Below the pieces are notes generated by a model. That model had not been told where the DNA came from. It saw nothing but the letters and a program-made list of their open reading frames with translations, and did not search any database. From IMG/VR virus record IMGVR_UViG_3300044739_000089, positions 1-40,165 of that record: DNA of 40,165 nt. The stretch is one strand, 5' to 3'. Below, piece by piece: positions 30,527 through 37,264 of the stretch (position 1 is its first letter; each line of letters begins with the position of its first letter). A program made the position numbers and the translations under genes. The stretch is from a virus.

Positions 30527-31692
30527 CAGGTGAAGTCCCCGATGCCGGTCACGGCGACGTTGGTCCCGGTCGTCACCTTCCACGCGCCCGAGACGCTGAA
30601 CAGGTTGAACGGGACGATGATCGGCCGAAGGTCGGCGAGCGTTCCGGCGGTGAAAGTATAGATCACCGTCGCGTTGTCGAGCACGGTCACCGGGCCCGCC
30701 GCCGTCGTCGCCGGCTGGATGATGATGTGGCTTAGATAATCACCGGTCGCCCCGGTCGCGCCGAGCGCCTGAGCGGTCGACGAGGCCGCCACCGTCTCAT
30801 ATTCGAGCCCGGCCTGGGTCACCGACAGGCTCGCCGACGCCGCCTTGGTGCCGAGCGAGGCGGGCAGCTTTGCCGACGCGGCCGCAAGCGTCGTCTCCGT
30901 GGCGGCCCCGATCGGCAATGGCAGCGATGCCGCCGACACCGGCTGGGCGACGCCGCCCGCAACGCCCTCGACCTTCATCCCTCCGCCCGCCGCCAGCGCC
31001 GCCGGAAGCTTGGCGGAAGCCGCCGCCAGGGTCGTCTCGCTCGCCGCGCCGGTCGGAAGCGGCAGCGAAGCGGCACTGACCGGCTGGGTCGCCTGCCAGA
31101 AGGTCCCTGAGACCGGTTGGGCCACGCCGCCGGCCACGCCCTCGACCTTGAGCCCGCCGCCCGCCGCCAGCGTCGCCGGCAGCTTGGCGGAAGCCGCCGC
31201 CAGCGTCGTCTCGCTCGCCGCGCCGGTCGGAAGGGGCAGCGAAGCGGCACTGACCGGCTGGGTCGCCTGCCAGAACGTTCCGGAGACCGGCTGGGTGGCC
31301 TGCCAGAAGGTCCCGGAGACGGGCTGGGCGACGCCTCCCGCCACGCCCTCGACCTTGAGCCCGCCGCCGGCGGCCAGTGCGGCCGGCAGAAGCGCCTCGA
31401 GATCGATCGCTCGGATGTGGAGCTGCCCCTTGGACGTCGCCTTGGCGGCGACATTGTCGCCGTCGGCGGAAACTTCGCTCGCGCTCAGAGTGTCGCGGCG
31501 GATGAGGATCAGGGCTCCGCCCGACGGGTTCGCCGCGGCGGCCGCGTCCTCGACATATTCGGTCCCGGCCGAGCTTCCGCCGACGATCGCGACGGGCAAG
31601 GGATTGGCGGTGGCGACGGGGAGCATCTCCTCGCCCACGTCGCCGGTGGCGATGACGGCGAAGCGGGCGCCCGTGACGGTGGGTCGGCTCAT
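30526..31692 (-). CDS. Repeat-containing virion-like (fibre-like) protein
   Basis: 388 residues. Residues 102-281 hold three tandem copies of a unit of about 55 residues: LAAGGGLKVEGVAGGVAQPV, then SGTFWQATQPVS (once doubled), SAASLPLPTGAASETTLAAA. The N-terminal 100 residues and the C-terminal 100 (TAAGPVTVLDNATVIYTFTA) look like beta-type caps. Such repeats occur in phage fibre or decoration proteins and can vary in copy number by recombination. It directly follows a 171-residue gene without a gap (TAAATG). The virion role is inferred. Confidence 0.65.
   Translation of the reverse strand: MSRPTVTGARFAVIATGDVGEEMLPVATANPLPVAIVGGSSAGTEYVEDAAAAANPSGGALILIRRDTLSASEVSADGDNVAAKATSKGQLHIRAIDLEALLPAALAAGGGLKVEGVAGGVAQPVSGTFWQATQPVSGTFWQATQPVSAASLPLPTGAASETTLAAASAKLPATLAAGGGLKVEGVAGGVAQPVSGTFWQATQPVSAASLPLPTGAASETTLAAASAKLPAALAAGGGMKVEGVAGGVAQPVSAASLPLPIGAATETTLAAASAKLPASLGTKAASASLSVTQAGLEYETVAASSTAQALGATGATGDYLSHIIIQPATTAAGPVTVLDNATVIYTFTAGTLADLRPIIVPFNLFSVSGAWKVTTGTNVAVTGIGDFT
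30890..31400 (-). repeat. Tandem coding repeats in the fibre-like gene
   Basis: Roughly three near-identical units of about 165-180 bp (sharing CGGCACTGACCGGCTGGGTCGC-like blocks at about 31071-31093 and 31243-31266) encode the protein repeats. Identity is high at the DNA level, which favours recombination and assembly collapse. Confidence 0.65.
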
Positions 31693-32208
31693 TTATCTTT
31701 CCCCCTCGAGCGCTCGATCGAGCCCGGCGCGCATCGCGAGGGCTTCCTCTATCGTGAAATCGCTGGCGCCCGCCGAATGCCACATCCGGATGCCGCCGCC
31801 TGCGCGGGCGAAGGCCGGCCCCTCCGGCTGAACCGACCGCCAGGCGCCGCCGGCTTCGGCCCCCGGCAAAGCACCGCTTTGCGGGGATTGGTGGGGCGGC
31901 GGCGCCGCGGCGGGATGAACCTCCGCGGTCGGGTCGCCGCCGCCCCTCCCGCCGCGCCCCGGGGGGGTTGCGGCGGCGGGATCGAATCTGATGCCTCGGG
32001 CGATCCGCTCGGCGAGGTCGGGCTCGGGCTCGACCTCGCCACGCTCGATCCGCTGAAGGGTCTCGAGCCCGACCCCGAACAGCAGCCGGCTGCTCGCCTC
32101 GTCGAGATGATGCTCGCCGCCGCCGCGGCCGGCGCGCCAGCCGGCGAGCGCCGCGGCCAGCGGGCCCGACCCGGGCGCCGGGGCGAAGGCGGGGAAGGCC
32201 GAATTCAT
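31693..32208 (-). CDS. Unknown protein with possible HTH-like segment
   Basis: 171 residues. Residues 30-75 (EASSRLLFGVGLETLQRIERG, then ERIARGI) have a weak XRE-like pattern. The middle is Pro/Gly/Ala-rich, and the end (DFTIEEALAMRAGLDRALEG) is helical. ATG overlaps the stop of a 55-codon gene (ATGA). Not recognised; either a regulator or a virion accessory. Confidence 0.5.
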   Translation of the reverse strand: MNSAFPAFAPAPGSGPLAAALAGWRAGRGGGEHHLDEASSRLLFGVGLETLQRIERGEVEPEPDLAERIARGIRFDPAAATPPGRGGRGGGDPTAEVHPAAAPPPHQSPQSGALPGAEAGGAWRSVQPEGPAFARAGGGIRMWHSAGASDFTIEEALAMRAGLDRALEGER

Positions 32209-32372
32209 TGCACGTCGTCCGGAACCGGCGGCACCGCGCCGTCGCCCTCGTGGCGCAGCGGCGCCCCGAAGGCCCGGTCGATCAGCTCGCCGAGCCTCGC
32301 GCCCAGCTCCGAAAGCCCGATCGCCAGCAAGGCCAGGCCGCCGATCGACGCCAATGTCTCCCCCCAGCCCAT
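32205..32372 (-). CDS. Small protein with one hydrophobic helix
   Basis: 55 residues. ATG at 32370-32372 has GGGGGAGG upstream, and the TGA overlaps the next ATG. The N-terminal half is a hydrophobic helix (TLASIGGLALLAIGLSEL) that could sit in a membrane; the C-terminal half is Pro-rich and acidic. Not recognised. It may be a small membrane protein; a holin role would be guesswork. Confidence 0.55.
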   Translation of the reverse strand: MGWGETLASIGGLALLAIGLSELGARLGELIDRAFGAPLRHEGDGAVPPVPDDVQ

Positions 32373-32373
32373 C

Positions 32374-32664
32374 TCAGCCTCCCCCGGCCGGGTCGGACAT
32401 CGTCGAGCGGAGGCGATCGATCACTTCGCCGAAGTCCCAGTCGACCGCCGCCGAGCCGCGGTGGCGGCCCTCCGGCCCGAGCTCGCCGTCCCGAGCCGCC
32501 GCCAGATCCCTCCGCCGGGGCGCCATCCGAGCCTTGGCGGCCGCCGCCTTGCGGCCGGCCGCACTTCGGTTTCTACGTAGCTGGGCGGCGGCCGAGGCTC
32601 GCTCCGCAGAGGGGGATTTAACCTGCATCGTTGCCCCGCTGCATCCATCCATAATGGAGTCCAT
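32374..32664 (-). CDS. Small basic Ala/Arg-rich protein
   Basis: Up to 96 residues; ATG at 32626-32628 (MQVKS) is an alternative start with GGGG upstream. The sequence is Arg/Ala-rich with a C-terminal helical segment (VDWDFGEVIDRLRSTM). It ends one base before the next ATG (TGAGATG), in line with the rest of the operon. Not recognised. The 120-nt gap between it and the Cro-like gene holds no obvious gene. Confidence 0.45.
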   Translation of the reverse strand: MDSIMDGCSGATMQVKSPSAERASAAAQLRRNRSAAGRKAAAAKARMAPRRRDLAAARDGELGPEGRHRGSAAVDWDFGEVIDRLRSTMSDPAGGG

Positions 32665-32787
32665 TTCGGATCATCTTGCGGAAAGCGCGGATCGCCCTAA
32701 CATAGGTTTGGGCGGCTCTCCCGAGTCGCTCCACCGGCGTGGGGCGGGTGCCGAGGCAGGAGAGCCAAAATGCCCGGTGCCGCGCGA

Positions 32788-33096
32788 TCATGCCGCCATG
32801 TCCTGCAAAGTTTCACTCTCGACGGGGGCCAACAGCGGAGCCGGGGCAGGAGGTTCGGCGAGGCCGAGCGGCAATTCGGGGGTGCCGAGATCGGGCAGGT
32901 CATAATAATCGTTCGGCTCCACCGCACCTTTCGACAGGACGTAGAGGCGGCGCATGAAACCGCGGGTCGGAATGCGTTTATCGGAGTGCCCCTCTTCCAG
33001 CTCCCAACGGAACACCGTCGAGACGTCCGTCCCAAGCTCCTCGGCGAGGTGCTTAAGGGATCGGCTGGTCTCGTCGCGCCATGCCTTCTGTTTCAC
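32788..33096 (-). CDS. Cro-like transcription regulator
   Basis: 102 residues. The HTH is at about 12-32 (RSLKHLAEELGTDVSTVFR). The segment KRIPTRGFMRRLYVLSKGAVEPNDYYDLPDL is the typical end of Cro-like phage regulators. It is transcribed away from the CI-like repressor. The start is taken as GTG at 33094-33096; no ribosome site is clear, so the true start may differ. It would repress the repressor promoter and favour lytic growth. The inferred promoter and two operators lie in 33122-33180. Confidence 0.75.
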   Translation of the reverse strand: MKQKAWRDETSRSLKHLAEELGTDVSTVFRWELEEGHSDKRIPTRGFMRRLYVLSKGAVEPNDYYDLPDLGTPELPLGLAEPPAPAPLLAPVESETLQDMAA

Positions 33097-33121
33097 GGGG
33101 TGGTTCCAGTTCAGAAACGAA

Positions 33122-33180
33122 CATTTCCAAACTGGCTATCCTGTCGCTTACCATTGTGGCAATATGCCAATTTGGAAATG
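33122..33180. promoter_or_regulatory. Divergent operators between cro-like and cI-like genes
   Basis: Two copies of CCARTTTGGAAATG face each other: minus at 33122-33135 and plus at 33167-33180. Their outer 10 bases form a perfect inverted repeat (CATTTCCAAA/TTTGGAAATG). Between them is a short inverted repeat TGGCA-ATA-TGCCA (33157-33169). For the Cro-like gene, a minus-strand TTGCCA and GATAGC spaced 16 nt apart are a fair promoter, with one operator at the start point. Likely the lysogeny switch. Confidence 0.65.
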
Positions 33181-33204
33181 AGGCGAACCGGCTATCTTAA
33201 CGGG

Positions 33205-33561
33205 GTGGCTAACGACGATGCCCCGCCCAACCGGGTTCGTGAGCTGCGCGAAAGAAAAGGCCTGTCCCAGGCCGAGCTCGCGCGACTCGCGAACGTTACG
33301 CCGTCCGCGCTCAATAAGCTGGAGAACGGCGCACGCCGCCTCGACCAGCATTGGATGTTGCGCTTGGCGCCGCTGCTGGACTGCGCACCGCCGGACCTCC
33401 TCCCGATCGAGCAGAACCCCAACCATCTCGGCGACGCGGAGCGCGCCCTGGTCCTGCTGTTCCGTTCGGCCGACGAGACGCAACGCCGGCAGATCTTCGC
33501 GATGATCCAAGCGCTGCTCTCTCCCGAGGAGATCCGGAGGCTGTTCCCCGAGGCGGCGTGA
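33205..33561 (+). CDS. CI-like XRE repressor
   Basis: 118 residues from GTG at 33205-33207. The HTH is at residues 10-40 (VRELRERKGLSQAELARLAN, then VTPSALNKLENGARR), clearly XRE. The C-terminal part is short and helical (LSPEEIRRLFPEAA), without the LexA-like self-cleavage domain of lambda CI, so induction must differ. An in-frame ATG at 33178-33180 lies inside an operator and has no ribosome site. A TATCTT box at 33193-33198 would start mRNA about at the GTG, so the message may be leaderless, as for lambda cI. It is divergent to the Cro-like gene. Confidence 0.75.
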   Translation: MANDDAPPNRVRELRERKGLSQAELARLANVTPSALNKLENGARRLDQHWMLRLAPLLDCAPPDLLPIEQNPNHLGDAERALVLLFRSADETQRRQIFAMIQALLSPEEIRRLFPEAA

Positions 33562-33812
33562 ACGCCGTCATCTCATTTGCCGAGGGCGCTCTGTTATTCA
33601 TTGCCATCGTGGTGATGAGCTTCGCATGGTACTTGGGCCCGATGGCCCTCGTGATTTACAATCCGTGGCAGCACCTGATTGCAAAGCGATGGCGAGGCTG
33701 GACCGCGCTCGGCGTTTATCTCGGCAGCTACGGCGTGCTCTGGCTGTTCACCTTCTACGTCCTACCAGACGCGGTTAGCTCGCACATCATGCTTCCGAGC
33801 TACGACGAGTAA
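33558..33812 (+). CDS. Small membrane protein coupled to the repressor
   Basis: 84 residues from GTG at 33558-33560, overlapping the repressor stop (GTGA). Two hydrophobic segments are visible at about 5-33 (LLFIAIVVMSFAWYLGPMAL) and 47-70 (ALGVYLGSYGVLWLFTFYVL), with a basic loop between. Co-expression with a repressor suggests a lysogenic function such as superinfection exclusion; this is inference. Confidence 0.65.
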   Translation: MNAVISFAEGALLFIAIVVMSFAWYLGPMALVIYNPWQHLIAKRWRGWTALGVYLGSYGVLWLFTFYVLPDAVSSHIMLPSYDE

Positions 33813-33823
33813 CCGAAGGATAT

Positions 33824-33872
33824 CCAAAACGGAAATTAGCGGCTTGACGGCGTAGCCAAAACGGAAATAAAC
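33824..33872 (+). promoter_or_regulatory. Promoter of the rightward operon with two operators
   Basis: CCAAAACGGAAAT occurs at 33824-33836 and 33856-33868. It shares CCARNNNGGAAAT with the sites in the cro/cI region. TTGACG (33844-33849) and ATAAAC (33867-33872) are spaced 17 nt and overlap the second site. A short hairpin (CCGAAG/CTTCGG) follows in the leader. A repressor bound here would block the rightward operon. Confidence 0.65.
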
Positions 33873-33901
33873 AGGCCCCGAAGACACCTTCGGAGGCCGT
33901 C

Positions 33902-34225
33902 ATGCCCCTTCCCGACTCCGCCCGCCGCGACCGCGACCCTCCTGACCCACGGGAGAGTGACCAAGCCCCCAACGCGGCGGGTGGGGAACCGTGCGGGAAA
34001 GGAGGCTCCGGGGGAGCCTCCGGCCGCACGGTCCCCCGGAGGGAATTGAGTCCCGGGGAATGGTTGATCCTCGACCATCCAAACCGGCGCCACGTCGTGC
34101 TGGTCGAGGACCTCGCCGGCTCGACGGTCACCCTCAATGTGGAGGGCCGCCACGTTCCGGAGTTCCTCAACTTCATCAGGACCCGAACGTCCGGCTCCGC
34201 CCGCCACATGGGCCTCGCGGTCTGA
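33902..34225 (+). CDS. First gene of rightward operon, unknown
   Basis: 107 residues; ATG has GGAGG 5-6 nt upstream. The first 45 residues are polar, Gly/Asp/Arg-rich and probably disordered. The rest (LSPGEWLILDHPNRRHVVLV, then TVTLNVEGRHVPEFLNFIRT) looks like a small beta-alpha domain. Not recognised. Being first behind the repressed promoter, it may act early. Confidence 0.6.
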   Translation: MPLPDSARRDRDPPDPRESDQAPNAAGGEPCGKGGSGGASGRTVPRRELSPGEWLILDHPNRRHVVLVEDLAGSTVTLNVEGRHVPEFLNFIRTRTSGSARHMGLAV

Positions 34226-34599
34226 TGTCCATCCCCCAGGCCGAATGCGACCTGCGGCCGGGCAGCCGGAGCTGCAGCGCCTGGTACATTGCCGGGCGCG
34301 GCGGCTTTCGCGAGCGAAGCCCGGCGTGGATCCTGCGCCAGATCCGGGCCTGGATCGACAAGGCCGGCTTCCCGCCTCCGATCATCCTGTTCGACTGCGG
34401 CCCCGGCCGCAAGCCGGTCAAGGTCGACGAATTGACGACGCGCGCCCGCTGGAACCTCGAGGCGGTCGACCTGTGGTTCACCGGCCAGCCCTCCGCCGCC
34501 TTGCCCGCGCAGGTGCTCGAGAGCGCCAGCGCCGCCCTCGCCGCCCATTATGCCGCCGCCCTCGACGGTCGCGCCGTCGGCCTCGGCCGCAAGTCATGA
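34225..34599 (+). CDS. Unknown protein, 124 residues
   Basis: ATG overlaps the preceding stop (TGATG). The sequence has a helical section (SPAWILRQIRAWIDKAG) then strand-like text (PPIILFDCGPGRKPVKVDEL) and an Ala-rich helical end. The pattern resembles small phage proteins of unknown role. No motif for an enzyme is seen. Its stop lies just before the next small gene. Confidence 0.55.
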   Translation: MSIPQAECDLRPGSRSCSAWYIAGRGGFRERSPAWILRQIRAWIDKAGFPPPIILFDCGPGRKPVKVDELTTRARWNLEAVDLWFTGQPSAALPAQVLESASAALAAHYAAALDGRAVGLGRKS

Positions 34600-34609
34600 G
34601 TCGATCGTC

Positions 34610-34807
34610 TTGACCCGCGCCGTCGACCGCCTCCGCGGCCCGCGCGCCGCGGCCTCGCCGCCCCGGCCGCGCGCCGCGATCCGCCGCGCCGGCGACGACG
34701 CCGCCGGCCTCGCCCCCGCCGCGCCCGCCGGCGGCGGCGCCGCCCCCGATTCCGGCACCGGCCGCGAGGTCCGGCGCGAGATTAGCGGCCAGGGGTGGTC
34801 GGCATGA
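34610..34807 (+). CDS. Possible small Ala/Arg/Pro-rich protein
   Basis: 65 residues if TTG at 34610-34612 is used. Low complexity in the middle; a gene-like end (TGREVRREISGQGWSA) with a TGA overlapping the next ATG (ATGA). The start is weak and the case rests on the coupling and the lack of another gene in the gap between 34599 and 34804. Confidence 0.35.
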   Translation: MTRAVDRLRGPRAAASPPRPRAAIRRAGDDAAGLAPAAPAGGGAAPDSGTGREVRREISGQGWSA

Positions 34808-35106
34808 ACGAAACGTCTCCGGGCGCGCTTCGCTCTGCTCCCGAAGCCGGGCAGGCCAGGTGCGCCGCGTGCCGATATTTCGACAAGCAGGAAGCTGGTC
34901 ACCGCTACGGCGATTGCCGCCGCCTTCCGCCCCAGTTCAACTTCAGCGCCCATTTCAAGCAGGAGGCGCAATATGGCGAAGATCCGCCCAGGATGACGGC
35001 CGATATAACGCGCTTTCAGAACGGCGTGTGGCCGAACGTCCACCAGGACGAATGGTGCGGCGAATTCAGGCCGCTCCATAGTACCACTTTGGAGCGCAAG
35101 CCATGA
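34804..35106 (+). CDS. Four-Cys zinc-finger-like phage protein (copy 1)
   Basis: 100 residues; ATG has AGGGGTGG upstream. Cys residues are arranged C-x2-C (CAACRYF), C in GDCRRLPP, and C in DEWCGEFRP. The same spacing and signature occur in the gene at 35944-36156, so the two are paralogues around the lysozyme. This type is widespread in phages and probably binds zinc; function unknown. The middle (FKQEAQYGEDPPRMTADITR) differs between the copies. Confidence 0.65.
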   Translation: MNETSPGALRSAPEAGQARCAACRYFDKQEAGHRYGDCRRLPPQFNFSAHFKQEAQYGEDPPRMTADITRFQNGVWPNVHQDEWCGEFRPLHSTTLERKP

Positions 35107-35276
35107 TCGCCCGCTCCTCGGCCCGCTACCTCGCCTCGCGCACCGCCGGCGCGGGCATGGTCGAAATCGTAAGGCGTCCCGCTGCGAGTCTCCCTTCGCA
35201 GCCTGGCGCCGGCGGCGCGGCCGATCCGAGAGGCCGCGCCGCCGCATCGTCTCCGGCCGCGGGGCGAGAACAGTGA
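35103..35276 (+). CDS. Small protein upstream of lysozyme
   Basis: 57 residues. ATG overlaps the preceding stop (ATGA), and its TGA overlaps the lysozyme GTG (GTGA). Begins MIARSSARYLASRTAGAGMV and ends in a Gly/Ala/Arg stretch. No membrane segment, so not an obvious holin. Not recognised; the double coupling supports it. Confidence 0.5.
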   Translation: MIARSSARYLASRTAGAGMVEIVRRPAASLPSQPGAGGAADPRGRAAASSPAAGREQ

Positions 35277-35947
35277 TCGGCTTCAACCCGCTTCGCCCGC
35301 GCGCCGCGATCTTCGGCGCGGTCCGTCCCTGGCTCGGCAAGGGCGGCCTCACGCCGGCCCGGATCCGCGAGATGAACCGAGTGCTCGATTTGGCCGGAGT
35401 GCCCGACGATCGCGACGATCGACCGGCCCCGGCCCCGCAGGCCGGCCCGTTCCCCGCCGCCGTGTCGCCCGGGCTTCGGCCGAGCCTGCGCTGTGTCGAG
35501 ATCGTCCAGAAGTTCGAAGGCTGCGCCAGGGAGCGCCGTGACGGCCGCTTCGAAGCCTATCCGGATCCGGCGAGCGGGGGCGATCCCTGGACGATCGGCT
35601 GGGGCTCGACCGGCCCCGACGTCAGGCCCGGCACGATCTGGGACCAGAAGCAATGCGACGACCGCTTCGTCGCCCATCTCGGCGAGTTCGCCGGCAAGGT
35701 GGCGAAGCTGCTCGGCGACGCTCCGACGACCCAGAGCCAGTTCGATGCCCTGGTCAGCTTCGCCTACAATCTCGGCCCCGGCAACCTCGCCTCGAGCACC
35801 CTGCTCAGGCGCCACAAGGCCGGCGATTTCGCCGCCGCCGCCGCCGAGTTCGCCAAATGGAACAAGGCGAACAAGAAGGTCATGGCCGGCCTCACCCGCC
35901 GCCGCTCCGCCGAGGCGGCGCTCTATCTCGAGGCGGGCGGGCCATGA
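35273..35947 (+). CDS. GH24 lysozyme (endolysin)
   Basis: 224 residues from GTG at 35273-35275. Catalytic positions of T4-type lysozymes are visible: Glu82 in FEG, Asp98 in AYPDPASG, Thr107 in WTIGWGS. Later blocks QFDALVSFAYNLGPGNLASS and GLTRRRSAEAALYL are also typical of GH24. The first 65 residues are an extension with GGLTPARIREMNRVLDLAGV, then a Pro/Ala linker. There is no signal peptide, so a holin should release it, but none is adjacent. The gene sits in the early-side rightward operon, far from the spanin-like pair at the left end. Confidence 0.9.
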   Translation: MIGFNPLRPRAAIFGAVRPWLGKGGLTPARIREMNRVLDLAGVPDDRDDRPAPAPQAGPFPAAVSPGLRPSLRCVEIVQKFEGCARERRDGRFEAYPDPASGGDPWTIGWGSTGPDVRPGTIWDQKQCDDRFVAHLGEFAGKVAKLLGDAPTTQSQFDALVSFAYNLGPGNLASSTLLRRHKAGDFAAAAAEFAKWNKANKKVMAGLTRRRSAEAALYLEAGGP

Positions 35948-36156
35948 GCGCGACCTGCTCCAGCTGCAAATATTGGGAGAAATCCGACCGGCATTATGCC
36001 GACCATGAATGCCGGAGGATGCCTCCGATCATGGTCATCCACCGCTCGTCCAGCGCCCGCTGGACCGGCCCGGGCTGGCCCGACGCGAAAGCCTCGGACT
36101 GGTGCGGCGAATATCGCCCCCGGACGCTCCGCAAGGGGACCTCCATTGCCAGATAA
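35944..36156 (+). CDS. Four-Cys zinc-finger-like phage protein (copy 2)
   Basis: 70 residues; ATG overlaps the lysozyme stop (ATGA). C-x2-C in CSSCKYW, C in HECRRMPP, and C in SDWCGEYRP repeat the layout of the gene at 34804-35106. Likely zinc-binding; function unknown. The two copies bracket the lysozyme module. Confidence 0.65.
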   Translation: MSATCSSCKYWEKSDRHYADHECRRMPPIMVIHRSSSARWTGPGWPDAKASDWCGEYRPRTLRKGTSIAR

Positions 36157-36736
36157 GACCGAATTGCTGGCCTGCCCGTGGTGCGCAGAAGTCCCCAGCC
36201 GCATTCTCGGGATGGATGACCGCTTCGCGCACTCTTGGGACAGCAATTGCCCCCTCGCCGGACAGCAATTCAGCCGCTCGGCATGGAACACCCGCCCCAC
36301 TCCACCCCCTCCAGTAGGGGAGCGGGCGGAGCTGATCGAGCGGCTGCGGGCGGCAATGGATCGCAAGGGCTTCACGACGCGCGACGTGGCGAGCGAGACT
36401 GGGTTGAGCTTCTCAACAGTGGCCGTCAGGACGAAGGCCGCGCTTAGAGACTGGACGGCCAAGAGCTCGCCCAGCGCGCGCGAGCACTTCGCGATTGTAC
36501 TGCCCAGTGGCTGGTACGCTGAGATTAGGCGCGTCACGGAAGCGAGCGAGCGCCACTTTTCGGGGCCCTTGGAATACGAAGTCTGGCTGTCAGACGAAGG
36601 TGTCGCGGCATTTTGCAGCGCGGCCCTTCCCTCGTTCGCCGAGGCGGTCGGCAACATCATGGGCTTTGTCTGGCGAACCTATGGCGACGACAGGATCTTT
36701 GACGTCGTCGAGCTGCCAGAGGTCGGCCACCAATGA
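36146..36736 (+). CDS. Protein with Lar-like N-terminal zinc ribbon
   Basis: 196 residues from TTG at 36146-36148, with AGGGGA 7 nt upstream. The first 51 residues (LLACPWCAEVPSR, then NCPLAGQQFSRSAWNTRP) match restriction-alleviation Lar-type domains: CPxC, a later Cys, and AWNTR. The rest holds an HTH-like segment (TTRDVASETGLSFSTVAVRT) and a C-terminal part resembling phage proteins on substrate-binding chains (LEYEVWLSDEGVAAF). Lar-like proteins blunt type I restriction; whether this one does is unknown. Confidence 0.55.
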   Translation: MPDKTELLACPWCAEVPSRILGMDDRFAHSWDSNCPLAGQQFSRSAWNTRPTPPPPVGERAELIERLRAAMDRKGFTTRDVASETGLSFSTVAVRTKAALRDWTAKSSPSAREHFAIVLPSGWYAEIRRVTEASERHFSGPLEYEVWLSDEGVAAFCSAALPSFAEAVGNIMGFVWRTYGDDRIFDVVELPEVGHQ

Positions 36737-36960
36737 CGCACGGACCAAAAGCCCTCGCCACCCCGGCTCCAGTAGGGGAGGAGGCGGTAGAGCGGGAAGC
36801 CGTACTTTGGGCTCGCGAGGACTGGACGGCGCGCCCGCATATCCCGGCGGACGTGGCAGCGAAATGTCGTGCCGGAGCCTACGACGAGTTGCCCGATATC
36901 GCCGGCCGGGTTCGAGCGTACATCGCGGGCCGCGCCTCCGTCACAAGGGCTGCCCAATGA
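36733..36960 (+). CDS. Small unknown protein
   Basis: 75 residues, overlapping both neighbours by ATGA. Charged and helical (EEAVEREAVLWAREDWTARP, then AYDELPDIAGRVRAYIAG). Not recognised. Typical of small early phage proteins. Confidence 0.55.
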   Translation: MTHGPKALATPAPVGEEAVEREAVLWAREDWTARPHIPADVAAKCRAGAYDELPDIAGRVRAYIAGRASVTRAAQ

Positions 36961-37094
36961 CCGATCGAGAACACCTCATTCGCCGGTGTAAAGAGCATGC
37001 CAAGCCGGAAGCCATGCACTCGGAAAGCATTCGGCTGCTGTTGACGGAGTGCGCCGAAGCTCTCGCCTCCCCATCCACCGGCCAAAAGCCATGA
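36957..37094 (+). CDS. Small unknown protein, 45 residues
   Basis: ATG overlaps the previous stop (ATGA), and its TGA overlaps the next ATG (ATGA). Translation MTDREHLIRRCKEHAKPEAM, then ESIRLLLTECAEALAS, is helical and charged. Too short for a domain call; supported by coupling on both sides. Confidence 0.5.
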   Translation: MTDREHLIRRCKEHAKPEAMHSESIRLLLTECAEALASPSTGQKP

Positions 37095-37264
37095 GCGTCA
37101 TGGCCAGTTGCTCCTGCGGCGCCGGGATCGGTGACTTCGCTCACAAGACCGGCTGCAGGGTCGAGGAGGCGGACGAGAGAGACTTTGAGCGGGATCGGGC
37201 CGAAGAGGCGGCCGCGAACAGCCAGCCTTCCCCGGCGCCCGGCGATGAAGGACCCGCCCAATGA
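37091..37264 (+). CDS. Small Cys-containing protein
   Basis: 57 residues with CSCGAGIGDFAHKTGC near the start, a possible metal-binding cluster, then an acidic helix. Coupled by ATGA at both ends. Not recognised. Confidence 0.5.
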   Translation: MSVMASCSCGAGIGDFAHKTGCRVEEADERDFERDRAEEAAANSQPSPAPGDEGPAQ

